Shown: one piece after another, positions 1-11,384 of the stretch
Numbering within the stretch: position 1 is the stretch's first letter
Layout of the letters: the number at the start of each line of letters is the position of its first letter
Source of the DNA: Stichopus chloronotus
Taxonomy: Eukaryota; Echinodermata; Holothuroidea; Aspidochirotida; Stichopodidae
Assembly: GCA_021234535.1 (NCBI GenBank)
Contig: CM037843.1
Span: 19,809,911 to 19,873,910, forward strand
Direction of reading: 5' to 3'
DNA length: 64,000 bases
Translations under genes and position numbers: made by a program
The notes under the pieces: model-generated
The model's database searches: none
Seen by the model: only the letters and a program-made list of their open reading frames with translations
Told to the model about the DNA's origin: nothing

Positions 1-924
1 GAAACTACTGCAGTAAGGCTGATGTTAGAATTAACAATCTAAGTAAAAGAAAAACAAACTCAACAGCATATACAGAGGATTCTTTACCGATGTGCTTTCA
101 CAAGCACCTGAACATTTGAAAACACTGAGTTCACTGTTGGGTCCCATCAAAGTCGAGACAATAGAACAATCTCATACATTGGTAAAATGAATTTGCTGCA
201 TTGATTTACCTACCTCACCCAGGCCCAAGTGCTCTCATACAAGATTTTATACAAGAGAGCCACAACTTTTTCAAGGTCACACAAACATTTTAATTTAAAA
301 AAGAAACAGAACCAGGTAATGTGAGTTATAGGACTTCACAAAGTATTGTGCAATTGACTATTTCAAATTAAGTGGGTATCTTCCAACTTTTTATATCCCA
401 GCAGTCAGCTATGGAACAAGCTTTGAAGACAGGAGTGAGGTGGATTTCAGCTCACGAGATCAATGGTTCACAACACCGAAGGTCCACGTCACCAACATGA
501 AAATGAGGACACCCCACTTTACAGCCCAACCTATTACATAACTTAGTGAGGGAGAAGTCGTCTCCATAAGGGTGGAATTTTGACACTTTTCAGGGTGAAA
601 GCAGCCAACATTCCCTGACGACAGATCTGGATAAACTGTTGCTAGGCTCACCAGGAAACGAAACAAACATCGGTGAATCATCCAGTCCTGATTATCCATT
701 GAAGGAGGGGGAAGGGGGTAAATTACACTTACACATGAATGTTTATTGTTATGCTATAATTAACTGAAGAACAATTACAACACAAACAATAATTACAAAT
801 AATTATAGACTAGAATGAGATGGTATCCGATTCTGACACAATCTGAAGGTTTTCACACTAACCCTAACTCTAGCTTAAAAGTGCTTGCAAGGATACACAG
901 CAATGTTGAGAAAATATGCATTTC
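1..924. other. Non-coding stretch, no gene recognised
   Basis: AT-rich sequence without a recognisable repeat or gene. A minus-strand frame of about 79 codons (460-699) ends in a hydrophobic segment, but it has no convincing splice or family evidence. A GAG|GTAGGT donor-like site near 213 on the minus strand follows a short open segment with no acceptor. Confidence 0.4.
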
Positions 925-1610
925 AAAGTGATTGCGTGTGTACTGAAAAACCAAAAAAATAAGATTATGTTTGATCTTAACTTTTTCTTTATTTTTAAAT
1001 GTACACGCGAGGTTGTACATGAACGGACTATGTCTTTCAATGAAGGAAAATGACAGTAACTACTTCGAAAAGCGACGGGATTGGCATAAAAAAACAGAAA
1101 TCATATTTGAAATTAATGGTTCTTACTATAAGCGCCTACATGATGAATATGCAACAGTACAGGTCTCACTAGCGTATCAAAAACGTACTACTCAAGTCGT
1201 CACTCTTTGGTAGGTATCTGGAATTGTAGTATTTGGTGAAAGGAAACACTGTATTTACAAATAACCTAGGAACTGAACACAACCTTGCCCACAGTGTCAG
1301 TGATCCTGAGATGTTAACTGACTATTCAATACTAATATACTTCCCATTGGCTTGCTCAAAGAAGCACGCTGTTGATTTGAATGAAAACTGTCAACCACTG
1401 AATTATTGTATTCTACACTTCAGGGTTTTGTCCTTATGTTAGAAGGATTTGAAATCATATGGCAAAATTAACCAACTGAAACCTATTTATTTTCCTAGAT
1501 TGTCCGAATGGTGTAATTAAAAGCCTTACCAAACTTTTGGAGATGAAATTTCAATGTTTTGACTTTTTGCCTACGCTGGCAATCACTTTAAGCGTTACTT
1601 TTTACGCTTC
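925..1610 (-). repeat. Dispersed repeat, copy 1 (inverted relative to 58.15-58.79 kb)
   Basis: The reverse complement of 58150-58790 can be followed through most of this interval. Shared blocks include TGTACACGCGAGGT near 1002, TACAAATAACCT near 1255, CAAAGAAGC near 1357 and GAATGAAAACTGTCAACCAC near 1380. The order is collinear with scattered substitutions and small indels, as expected for old copies of one interspersed family. I see no terminal inverted repeats or coding capacity. The frames of 69-80 codons inside it are incidental. Confidence 0.75.
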
Positions 1611-1926
1611 AATGATGAAAGAGAGTAAAATGACAGTATTTCCTGCATGTTGAGACAACTAAGATGGTCTCAAGCAGTCAGTCTGATGGCAAACCTGCCA
1701 TAAGCTCTGACAATTTCTCTCAAAGGTTCTCTTGTTTATTCAATCGCAATTACCTCTGTCTGCATTTCTACAGATAGGGCATCACGTTGAGTACGTGTGA
1801 CGAAAGGCAAACAATATGATAAAAGAACCTCTGAAAACTTGTTTCAATGAAGTTACACATTAATCCAAGCCCTCTACTTGAACTTGACGTTATCTCTCCT
1901 GCACTTGGTAATTATGTTATCATAGA

Positions 1927-2168
1927 GTGGTAAAAACCTTTTTATCTGTTCGACGTGTCACGCTCGTTTGCTGGTGCATCCCGCACCGAACTTGGACTGG
2001 TGTGACTGTCTAGTACCACTGGCTGAGGAGGCTGATGCCCATATCGAAACAACTGATATGCTTATGCAACTCCATTTGCTGAGTAGTCAAAGTTCATGTT
2101 TGTGCATGATAAAAGCTCTGAATCAAGGAATAGAGGCAAAACAGCATACAGACGTTGCAATTGTGTGA
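1927..2168 (+). CDS. Open segment, possible exon, product unknown
   Basis: An 80-codon frame opens just after an in-frame TAG and closes with TGA at 2166-2168. Codon choice is mixed and protein-like. A cysteine-containing part (CSTCHARLL, then WCDC about 14 residues later) could suggest metal binding, but the spacing fits no family I know. There is no clear acceptor or donor, and a frame of this length is expected several times by chance here. Treat it as a weak exon candidate. Confidence 0.2.
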
Positions 2169-3142
2169 TCTGACGAAACCCATTCAGTTTTATACCGACT
2201 AGTTTCACGATAATAGAGTTTTACAGTAGAACCAGCAATCTAAGTAAGCAAAACAGATTCCCACAGGGGGGGGGGGAAACAAAAAAACGATCGTACACTC
2301 TAGAATGAAAATAATAAAAGCTTATCTACCTTAGTTCTCACATTTAAAGCAATTAACATTTCTAGTCACCGAAAGTACTACACTGTAACTGATGCCAAGG
2401 TGACCAAAAGGAGAATTTATACATATCTGAGGCAACACAGAAAGTGATTGCGACATGCAGCCCACAGAGCTGCTAATCACTGATTAAAATCATCAAAAAA
2501 AATAAAATTCACTGCATTAGTGGGCAGGTAGACAAGGTTGACGCACGAATTTGCTGCATTTCAAGTACGTATGGTTTGTTCACTTCCAACTAGAATAATC
2601 TTCCAGCCCTACCGAGCACCTCCACTCAGGTACAGTGACATCGAAGCCTCCACTTCATTTTGGAAATGATACTAACACTTCATATAAAAACATCACAGAA
2701 ATTGTCTTTGAATGAAACTAGGAGGAAACCCCTCCTCCTCCTCCCGTGGAGGCAGGTTACCTGAGTCATCCCTTTGACTCCTTGGTGATTACTTTTTCTT
2801 CCTACAACCCTGATCCAATTTGTGAGAAACCAGAAGAAATTCGGTGGGAATGTCTCTCTTAAGTAACTGTAATGCTGTATGCAAGAGATGCTTGCTTATA
2901 TCAACATCATGCATGCAAGGGTGCTGAGATCATCATCACCCAATTACTGGATTCCAGGGAGACAAAATAGTAACGATTCCACGAAAAAGAACCAACCAAC
3001 CAGATAGCTGGGTGTGATGTGTTACAAATTAACGTAGTGAACAGCCCAGTGAGGTGGCACTGCAGTCCCCCCTGAGGGGCTGTTTTCGAAGAGACCAGTG
3101 ACTGACAGAATTAATTCAGCACCTTCCAAAGATATATGGCAT

Positions 3143-3188
3143 GCATAAATATTATTACATGAGCACGCATAAATATTATTACATCAGC
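3143..3188. repeat. 22-bp tandem duplication
   Basis: GCATAAATATTATTACAT is followed by GAGC in copy 1 (3143-3164) and CAGC in copy 2 (3167-3188). One base differs and the period is 24 bp, so this is a recent local duplication. Confidence 0.85.
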
Positions 3189-3477
3189 TAATCCATCAGG
3201 CATGTTTATGAACAGGGTAAGCTGTGAGGGATCACAGAAGTCTGAACATAGCACATCTGCACATCTTTCAGATCAAGTTTATAAACTACCAATTCAGCTA
3301 GCTCATGAAAAACTTTCTTCCACCCTCTGTCACCATCCACTGTCCTGCCTCAGTCTTCATCTCCTGCAACTGTTGGCACACAATAAACAATCTGAAACTT
3401 ACAATTGTAAAACATAGCTCCATCATGTTGCTTTAATTGCTACAGAGAGTGTTTGCATGCTGCTATGGCTCACTTCA

Positions 3478-3612
3478 AATCCAGATGGGGAGGAAGAGAA
3501 GGGAGAGGGGAAGAAGGAAAAGGAGAAGAAGGAAAAGGAGAAGAATGGGAGGACAGTGGAGAAGGGGAGGAAGGGAGAAAGTAATGTATCTACAAATAGG
3601 AGGGGAGGAGGA
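3478..3612. repeat. Purine-rich (GA) tract
   Basis: About 130 bases are almost entirely A and G on the plus strand, with GGAAAAGGAGAAGAA units near 3515-3545. Long polypurine tracts can form triplex DNA. The 65-codon minus-strand frame across it is a by-product of the composition. Confidence 0.75.
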
Positions 3613-4867
3613 TTAGTCAAAACAACCTAAAAAACAGCATATTGGGATATAACCTGAAAGGAACTAACAGGCAGAATTGTGGGTGAACTGTACACATTAG
3701 CACAAATTGTCAGTGAAGCATTCACTGTAGAACGCTATGACAACCCAGTTTAGCATGCCGAATGTCCACAGATTGTACCGGTTCAGCCGGTTGTTTTACC
3801 AACCATAACCGTGTATGTACAAAGTAGAGAAAATTATTTTGTGATACTTTTCCTTAGATGAGACTTTCAGGTATTGAAATATCCTTTTGAGAGAATCAAC
3901 AGGGAACTAAAAACCTTTGATGACAATTTTTATTTCAGTTGTAAGTTTAATCATGATATGAGTCTCAATACAGAAACTGAGTTATGGACCTGATTAAACT
4001 TTCATACTTTGTCAGCTTTGAGATTTTTTGCTTTTTTTGTAGTTTCCACTGTGCAAACAGGGAATGAGAGGCTGACCATAAGTTTGCATGGGAAACAATA
4101 GCATTACCAAACAATTAATAACGGTCTTGATTTGGTTTGATCATTGCATTGAAAAAAAATAAAAATAAAAATCAGTAATATTGTAAAATTGGAATATAAT
4201 TGTCAAATACGTGTGAAATATTGAAGCAATCATTGGAAATATTAGTGAAAACCGAAGAGCAAAAAAACTGATTAAAAAATCCCCTGAAAATGTTGCTGAG
4301 ATTTTTCTAGCACCCTTGGGCATCTGAGGCACACAACTACCTACTGACTTAATACATGTAAGTAAAGTTTGTGGGGAAACACAGGTCTGTTAAAAAATCA
4401 AAGCACAACTACGAGGCATCTGACCGTACCGGTGGTGTTTTTCAAATGCTACGAAAAGCTCAGATGACCATCGACGTGGAAGGTAACAGTTTCTATTGCA
4501 CTCTTTGTCGTAAAACCATCCAACAATACATCCTTACATGCCAAAAGGGACTGTAGCTTTGTGCAATGACACATGATCACACATTACATTCACCTTGTCA
4601 CGAAAATGTCACATTAAGTTGACTTCAGAAACAGACTTTCGTTTCCATGGCTAAATTATATCCTGGTTCATCTAGGTCAACAGGAAATAGTTGAAACACA
4701 TACAAACACAAATCTAGTAGCATTTTGTGGTACCTCTGCCAAAACATGGGTGCCCTAAATTTCCAAACACTCTAACAAGTGACCTTTAGTGAGACTGCGA
4801 CTAGAAGTTAAACCAGTAGTTGTAACAGCCTACCATTCAGAGTCATAGGATTAGAACTTAGAAATGT

Positions 4868-5725
4868 CTAAAGGTTGTGCAACAACAAGCAAAAATCCGT
4901 TGGAACTTTGTTCATTTTTTTTACCGTTTTTGAGATTTGACTCTTCACAGTTTGAGAAAAAGATGACATGTCTTAATTCTTTTGGTAAGCCTATATATTT
5001 TGCCTCTTAAAGCCTTCCAAATAGTCCTGAATACTGAAGTACAGTTTTTCAAAAAAGAAGACACCAGTACAATAAATTCACACCCAAGAAAATATGAAGT
5101 TTTTGTAAATGTACTTTTTATTCACCCGCAAGTCGCCATGTTGTTGCAAAATTATGTGATAGTGATGTCACACATGCACCTGCCCATAGTATTGCCGGTG
5201 CATGTGATACGTTATACATTTCCACCCTGTACAACAACGGCGGAAAGTTTGACGTTATATTTAGAGAGAAGTGATTACAAAAATAACACCGTTACTGTCC
5301 TTACCGTTCCTAAATATATGTACATTAAGTGTAGGTTGAGATTGCAACACCCACTATGGTGCCTCTTTAATTACTCAATAACTGAGTTTCACACTGGTAA
5401 GTGATACTGGTATTTTTGAAGAAGAAAATACAAGCTTCCTAAATAAAACCCTCTGGGCATGTAAAATTCTCAAATGTCCTTGAAGTAAACGTTACATATA
5501 AAACAACGGATCAACATAAGACATATCATAGGAGTCCATCTCTTGATGTCACAAATTTGCATACTCAGCCAATGTTCATTCATGATACAGCTGTGAGACA
5601 CAATTTGCCTGAAAATCGGTCAATCTTTGTCGGATTTTGACAAAATTTGAGGCTTTTTTAAAAACTTTCCATGCTGAATGCACACAATACTCCAAAATGG
5701 CAATTTCATGTCACATAACCTTCAA
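4868..5725. mobile_element. TTAAAGG-type MITE, long copy
   Basis: The ends are imperfect inverted repeats: CTAAAGGTTGTG at 4868 and CACATAACCTTCAA ending at 5725, decayed forms of TTAAAGGT and ACCTTTAA. The interior is collinear with the shorter copy at 33613-34166. Both share the block around GTTTTTGAGAT, the block GAGTTTCACA(C/T)TGGTAAG/GAG and the block GAAGAAAATACA(A/T)GCTTCC. Unlike that copy it carries about 360 extra bases between 5001 and 5370. The 140-codon frame at 4982-5404 lies inside the element and is not a gene. Confidence 0.7.
5001..5370. other. Internal indel segment bounded by short direct repeats
   Basis: TGCCTCTTAA (5001-5010) and TGCCTCTTTAA (5360-5370) flank sequence absent from the 33.6-kb copy, where a single TGCCTCTTAA occurs. 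Either a small element inserted with target duplication, or the other copy lost the segment by recombination between the repeats. The segment has no inverted ends I can see, which leaves deletion in the other copy open. Confidence 0.55.
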
Positions 5726-6109
5726 GGAGGTTACAAAGGATGAACAGAGGAATGTTGCTCAATCCAATCCATGAAGACAACTTAATTCTTGTAATGTTTC
5801 CCATAAATTCTACCAAACCAACACCAATGTCCTTTTTGTAAATGGTCTAGACTGGGTGGGGAGTCTCACTGGAGAAGGTTTCTCACATTGTTCCTATATG
5901 TAAAGCAATGACCACAAGTTGATTAGCTTCCTTGACGTATTACGGTGATAAACTAAACTTTCAACCTAGTTTACTTGCTTGAAATAGTTGCCTTACTTGA
6001 ATGACATACTTGAAGAAGCTTAATTTATGGGTATATTCCTGTTACAGCAAGTATATCTCTGGATGTTTACATCCCCATGACTTAGGTCTTTACCAGCAAA
6101 CTTGACACT
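5726..6109. other. Non-coding stretch
   Basis: No gene, repeat or RNA recognised between the MITE end and the G-rich minisatellite. Confidence 0.4.
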
Positions 6110-6197
6110 GCGTGTGTGCGTGTGTGCATGTTTGCGTGCTTGCGGGGGGGGGAGGTTGAGCTTGGGGGGAGGTTGAGCTTGGGGGGAGGTTGAGTTT
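6110..6197. repeat. GT tract plus 17-bp G-rich tandem repeat
   Basis: An interrupted TG/CG run (6110-6143) leads into three head-to-tail units of GGGGGGAGGTTGAGCTT at 6147-6163, 6164-6180 and 6181-6197. The last unit has T for C at one position. Each unit carries a six-G run. Confidence 0.9.
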
Positions 6198-6639
6198 GGT
6201 GTATGTCATTCAACTTTCAACTGCTTGTGTAAATGTCAAGCAAATGCAGTTACCAAACTTAACATTGCGTTCTAACCTTCAAATACTTTTGTGTAGAATA
6301 ACTCACAGAGACGAGCAGAAATTGCTTCACAGGACCAACCGTGACTGCCCTAGCAGAAACCTGAGAAGGAAAATAAGAAAGGACGTTCAGTTCATCATTG
6401 TTCTTCAGTCATTCCAATCATCAGCAGATTATTTCTAAAGTCAGATCAAAACACACCAAAAATGAATATAAATACAAATGGGGGAAAAAGCTGACAGTTA
6501 TTTCACTGGAATTGTAGCAAACTTCATCTGTATGTGTATCATCCCTGCTCTTCTTTGGTGACAAGACTGTCAGCTTCACGCTAATCTTCGAAAAAATAAT
6601 GACTAATTCACGAGAGCATTTTTTTCGGTGCAGTGTAGC

Positions 6640-6980
6640 AGCCCACAACATCCACTCCGAGGGTATACTTTCCTTCCCGGGTCGCAGCGGGTCACCAGAT
6701 TAGCTTCATTGTTTCCAAGTAGCTGTGCAAAAAGTGGATTTGCAGAGATATGGCCAGCGTGAGAAGAATTAATTTGTGAAAGGTTTTTCCAGGTGTCACC
6801 GGTCCAGGAGGTGGAGGAGGTGGTGAACGAGATGCATTTTCAATGAATAATAATAATGCAGTTCTAAGGGCTCACACATATCAGGAAAACCTGGTCAACT
6901 GTTCAGAATCACATGACTGGATACAGATGCACAAACAGAGAGTCTATGCTTGTTCACAGGATTCTATACTTTGACATCAT
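6640..6980. other. Region with overlapping open frames; possible exon
   Basis: Higher-GC sequence with good-looking frames on both strands. On plus, a GTTTTTCCAG acceptor-like site at 6792 opens a short frame reading VSPVQEVEEVVNEMHFQ to a TGA at 6844-6846. A second frame through the same GGAGGTGGAGGAGGT block stays open past 6950. On minus, a frame of about 75 codons and a PPPPPPG-coding frame cover the same bases. At most one can be real and the sequence alone does not say which. The GGA/GGT repeats may be creating the open frames. Confidence 0.2.
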
Positions 6981-7606
6981 GTGAACTTAACCTCCCACAA
7001 GGGAGATAGAGAGAAATGTTTAACATCCACTAAATATATTAATCACCAGTAGACCACACGCTGTAATATTACGGGGAGACACTACATCAGAGTACCTCTA
7101 GTTGATCTTCACCTTGTCTGGTTAGTTCCTGTGATTACGTAATGTCAGTAATACGTTCACTGTCTGATTTAGAGCGAGCAAGGTTACATTTTAATTCAAA
7201 GCAGCAATTTTCACTGAGATGTCATAGCAACCCTTGGCAAGGAAGCACAAGGGATGCCATCTGTTAAGCTCAAGTGACTTGACATGAAACTCTTTGAGTA
7301 TTTGGTTCACTGCACCTAAATACTGTTGATAGGCATCCCACTCCCCCCCCCCCGCCTTTTTAAGAGGGCCATCATGCTGTCGTGTTTTTCACATGAAACA
7401 GAACACTTTTTGTCACAGTCACAGGAACCCAACACATATCTTTTGGGATTGTTCTGACTGCAGTGATGTACCGAAAATGCACCTGCACACAATGTAGTAC
7501 TGTATTCACGAGTATGTAACCATGCTGTCTGCATGGACTTGTTATAAGGGTAATTGTTACAACATTGGAGTAAATTTGTCACCATGGTGACACTATGCAT
7601 CAGTCA

Positions 7607-8190
7607 CTGAGTGGTTCAGGTCGCTAGTGATGACGGGCAACTCTCGGCACCATACTTGTGGTCAAAGCAGGTGGCCCTAAATATCAGTGCACTTCTAGGG
7701 TTATGATGACACCATGCACTTCTATCATGTATAATCATGGGGTGGTCTAGGTGGCTTGTGATCGCAGCAAGACATGCTGAATCGATCAGTACGTCCGTGA
7801 ATTTACTCTGACGACTGTCTGACAGATTTCATGATTTCTGGCTATGAACAGTAAAAATGAACCCTATAAGAAGCATGGTTATGCCAAATATACATTTCTC
7901 TGGTAGAAGAGGTTAATTTTGCGTCAATATGTTCCCCTTTCTTCCAAGGTTCTATGCCACCACTCTCCCCTTCCAGTTACCACCACAATACTGCACTCCT
8001 TCCCAAGTATAGCATTTTTCATGGATGAAACAGTCACTGATTAATTTTACAAACACACTTGGCAGACATTCAGGACTGGTGGGGCTATTTTTCAACAAAG
8101 ATCATGCAAACACCCGGAACTGAGCAACTCATTGTAGCAGAGGTTTTTGAAACTGGAAGAGCATCTAAACATAATACTTTTTGGACCAGA
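7607..8190. repeat. Direct repeat, copy A
   Basis: Collinear with 8546-9000. Shared blocks are TTCAGGTNGCTNGTGAT, GAATCGATCAGT, GGCTATG(A/C)AC, AAG(C/T)ATGGTT and CTGGTGG(G/C)GCTATTTT followed by CAACAAAGATCAT or AAACAAAGATCAT. About 90 bases are extra in this copy after the first block. The 66-codon frame at 8059-8259 lies in it. Confidence 0.65.
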
Positions 8191-8329
8191 ATTCAAGAAT
8201 ACCATGTTGACTCAATGGTGCACCCCAAAGTTGCTGCTTGCACTGACATACATACATAAGCAAAAAGAATAAAGCTTTTAAAGTTAAAAAATAGTACATG
8301 TATAACATGACCCAAAACAATATTCTACT

Positions 8330-8540
8330 AAATGTGGTCCATCATCATACTTTACGTGAGATTGGTCCAAACCCATGCTCCTGAGATACGTTTATAAGGT
8401 TTCTGGGGTTTGATCGCTGCTGACTTTATTTGACCTTTGACCTCCACCACAAACAATAGGGATCTTGAACTCAAATGGTTCATATACATGCTAAATATGA
8501 CACAAGTCCGAGCTTGCATTACTGAGATTTTGTCTATGCA
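8330..8540. repeat. Dispersed repeat unit carrying a DR1 motif
   Basis: A single unit of the family that forms the array at 17.2-18.1 kb: a 'gagatacgtttataaggttt' block, TTTGACCTTTGACCTCCACC, then an ACAATAGG block. TGACCTTTGACCT at 8431-8443 is an exact direct repeat of TGACCT with one base between, on the strand complementary to AGGTCAAAGGTCA. Confidence 0.75.
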
Positions 8541-8545
8541 GAATC

Positions 8546-9000
8546 ATGAAGAGATTCAGGTGGCTTGTGATCATAGTAACTCTTTGGTCCCACCCTTGTG
8601 ATCACGATCGCAGCAGGTCACCCTGAATCGATCAGTTCATCCATATGGTTCCTTTAATGGTAAGACAGGAGTGATGACTTGTGGCTATGCACATTACAAA
8701 TACAATTTATAAAAAGTATGGTTTTAATGTTTGTGAACTATTTTATTAGAACCAATTTATTTTCTACCTATTTGCTCCCTGCTCTACCACCATTGTGTTC
8801 AACTACTCTCCTTTTCGCCACAAACACAATCACCTCCCCCCCAATGAGTTAGGTATACTGTAGTAGAAAAGCATGACTCGACGGGACACTACACGCAGAC
8901 ATCGAAAGACATACAAACTGGTGGCGCTATTTTGAAACAAAGATCATTCAAATATTCAGAACTAATGGATTCATAGCAGCATGTTTTGTTGAATCATGGA
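8546..9000. repeat. Direct repeat, copy B
   Basis: Second copy of the 7607-8190 repeat, same orientation, about 850 bp downstream, with the DR1 repeat between. The spacing suggests one composite unit duplicated locally, or two insertions of a larger family. Confidence 0.65.
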
Positions 9001-9024
9001 CTAGCATACATTGTTTTGAAATCA

Positions 9025-9300
9025 GATAAATAAGCCTACACCTGGATACTGCACTTTCAATGGAAATGCCTGATTTTTCCATGACTTTTCAAGGACCAAG
9101 TTTCCATATCTTTCTCTGATGTTTAACAAAAACTTTTCATCTGTAACAGTAAAAGCCAAACAGAGGTACAAGCCAACTGAGGTACAAGAAATAATGAATT
9201 TTGGTATTATATTTTGCACAATTTCTCTGAATTTCGAAACATTCTCAGGCCTTACAATAATCTTCCAAATTGTCATGACTCTTCCAGGTTAATTCCATGA
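9025..9300. repeat. CATGACTTTTCCAGG-type dispersed repeat
   Basis: Contains several variants of a 'CCATGACTTTTC(A/C)AGG' and 'CATGACTCTTCCAGG' phrase. The same phrases recur at 61190-61510. This looks like two fragments of one interspersed family; I cannot assign a class. Confidence 0.45.
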
Positions 9301-10327
9301 CAGGGAGAAACCCTGTTACACAGTTTAAATTGGTTCTAAGTGGACACTGCAAAAGACTAGGATGATTTATAAAACTTTATATTTGAATTAAACTTGCAAT
9401 TTTTTTTTCAAAGACTGCAGATTCTCTGGGAATCATTAAGATATTGCAAAAAAAAAATTGCAGTTCTGCAAAAAAAAACAATTGGAAGAAGTGAAATGTA
9501 TTAAATAATGAACAGGCCAAAGAAACCAAATGTGCTAAATTTTATTACTCACAAGAAATGTTTTCTTTTTTTTTAGAAAGAGTCAACTAATTTTGAAGAA
9601 CATATATTAAAATGAATATTGTTCCAAAACTGTTGAGCTGTGCACAACAAGTGATTTATCCCCCCAATGGATGATTTTCCTTGTAATCTGTCAACAAGCT
9701 CTTCCAAGAGCAGGAAACAAAACATTTTGATGTTGGATAGCAGATCAATAACAACAAGTAAAAACATGTGCCAGGTTTCAGCAACTTTACAGTCAATTGT
9801 GTATGTCAGGGGGTATCAAAACCAACAGACAAATCCTTTACAATCTCCATTGTGGTGGCTTTTCTTCGGTCCATCTCCTTTCTGGAGGAAATCATCAGCA
9901 AGAAATTGATGATCATTGCAAAACAAAAGTATAGGATTTGAGTTTTTCCTCTAGGAGCCACAAAACATTATAGCCCAGAGAAATTTGGTGTTCCATAAGG
10001 CCTCTCTCACTGGAAATTTGGTGATCCAAAGTTTCCTGTGAACGGCTAGGAACCGAGTCATCAAAACAGCACAACAGGTTATTGGATAACTTAAGATCCA
10101 TGGAAGAATCCACAAGAACAAAGGAAAAGATGGCGGCAATTGGAAATGTCTTCTCTGGATATTCTACATGTAGTTTCCCAATCAATCATTGCTACTCCTT
10201 TCAAAAGACAGGAAACTAAAGAAAGCTCTACGTCAAAATTCTGTGCATGGAAAGGAAGAGAACAACCTCAGTAACATGCATCCTGCAAAAGACCAAATCT
10301 GATATCAAAGCAACTTTAACGTCTGCA

Positions 10328-10347
10328 GGGGGGGGGGGGGGGGGGGG
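10328..10347. repeat. Twenty-base G run
   Basis: An uninterrupted run of 20 G on the plus strand, followed by TGCAGGGG. Homopolymers of this length are prone to slippage, and the exact count may be an assembly artefact. Confidence 0.9.
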
Positions 10348-10592
10348 TGCAGGGGAGGTTTAGTCACCCCCAAGCCATCCTAACATTCACTTTTAGCAAC
10401 ATTTTTCTGCATGCTTGCATTTTGGCAACCATGTTCTCTTTGAAACGGATCAAACAATTTCCCATTTGAGTGGTAAATATCTCTACGTTTGCAACTTTGC
10501 AACAAATACTGCATTGTTTTTCAAGTGGCTGGCAGTTTTCATTTCCCATTATTTCCCACCCCCCACAACTCATTGATCCACAGTTCTTCCTT

Positions 10593-10779
10593 TCAAGGTA
10601 AGATGCAACGTCCTCTTTTGCCAGTGATATTTCTGTCCTTTCCAGAGAGGGGAAGTGATAGTTTTCGGACGACAGACGATCGTTCTACTGCCGGCGAGTT
10701 TGGCTTTCGATCCTGTGGGTTGAAGTCATTGTCTTGCAAAAGTTCCAAAGGCTGTGATGAAAAGCCTTTTGTCTTTGCA
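10593..10779 (-). CDS. Probable terminal exon of an unrecognised minus-strand gene
   Basis: On the minus strand a strong acceptor (TTTGCTGTTTTTCACAG) ends at 10780. From there one base finishes a split codon and 61 sense codons run to TGA at 10593-10595. The peptide is polar and rich in Ser, Pro, Arg and Lys (for example FNPQDRKPNSPAVERSS and VVRKLSLPLSGKDRN), like a disordered cytoplasmic tail with possible kinase sites. Codon use is mixed and lacks the AT bias of its surroundings. I do not recognise the protein. The previous exon, which must end two bases into a codon, was not found. A plus-strand AAG|GTAAGA sequence at 10595 overlaps the stop, and a plus-strand frame also stays open, so strand assignment is not certain. 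Confidence 0.45.
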
Positions 10780-10853
10780 CTGTGAAAAACAGCAAAGTGC
10801 TTTACATTATCCACTGCACCACTGACAAAAGACATAAGGGACATCGAGAGCAT

Positions 10854-11384
10854 AAAGAAAAATGTGTGGAGATGGAGCGCTGCTATGAATGCTAAGATAA
10901 AGAGGCCTCTCCCATGTAACTGACTTGACGCTCAGTTGACTTTTGATCCACTATCATACGACCCATGAAGGGGTCAGTTACCTTTTAAAATTGATGGCAT
11001 CTGCAGTGCTATTGGTAAAGGTGCTACTGTGACATTTGATGAAGGGGCTATACTCCTTGTCATAAAAATCCCTGTGTTGGGAAGGGTAGCAGAAATTGTC
11101 AAGACTTTGATGCAAGAGTATGGTAACAACCTAGTGCAGGTGTTATCGCGCTCTTTAAATAGATTTCCCAGGTGTTTTCATGAAGTTATCTGATGTCCAA
11201 AATTGGCGTCAACGTAGAACCTAGGCCCCCCTTCCCATGCCTACAAAAATGAGTTCTCATTATTAAAATTCTATCGTTGACTCTTGCAATCTTAAATTTC
11301 CTTGAATTACCTCAGCTGGAATTTTCTACAGTTACCTAGAAATTACCTGAAATTTTCCATTTTCTGGGAAATTTCCTTCAAACT
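10854..11384. other. Non-coding stretch
   Basis: No gene recognised. From about 11290 an 'aattacctgaaattttcc' phrase repeats loosely before the SINE, perhaps a remnant of the family also seen at 9.0 and 61.2 kb. Confidence 0.35.

Larger units (their letters stand above)
2170..4867. other. Non-coding stretch with simple repeats
   Basis: No gene recognised. It holds a short G run near 2269, a 22-bp tandem duplication and a purine-only tract (both listed separately). The rest is unremarkable AT-rich sequence. A 21-codon open piece at 2607-2669 after a TTCCAG site was considered and not called. Confidence 0.4.

Noticed and set aside
205..290. Possible minus-strand exon ending at GAG|GTAGGT
   Set aside because: The donor is good and about 22 codons are open, but no acceptor AG lies within a suitable distance.
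2607..2669. Possible 21-codon terminal exon after TTCCAG
   Set aside because: The pyrimidine tract is weak, the frame is too short to judge and there is no neighbouring exon. Chance is the simpler explanation.
4982..5404. 140-codon plus-strand frame
   Set aside because: It lies entirely inside the 4.9-kb MITE, including the indel segment. The related copy at 33.6 kb does not keep the frame.
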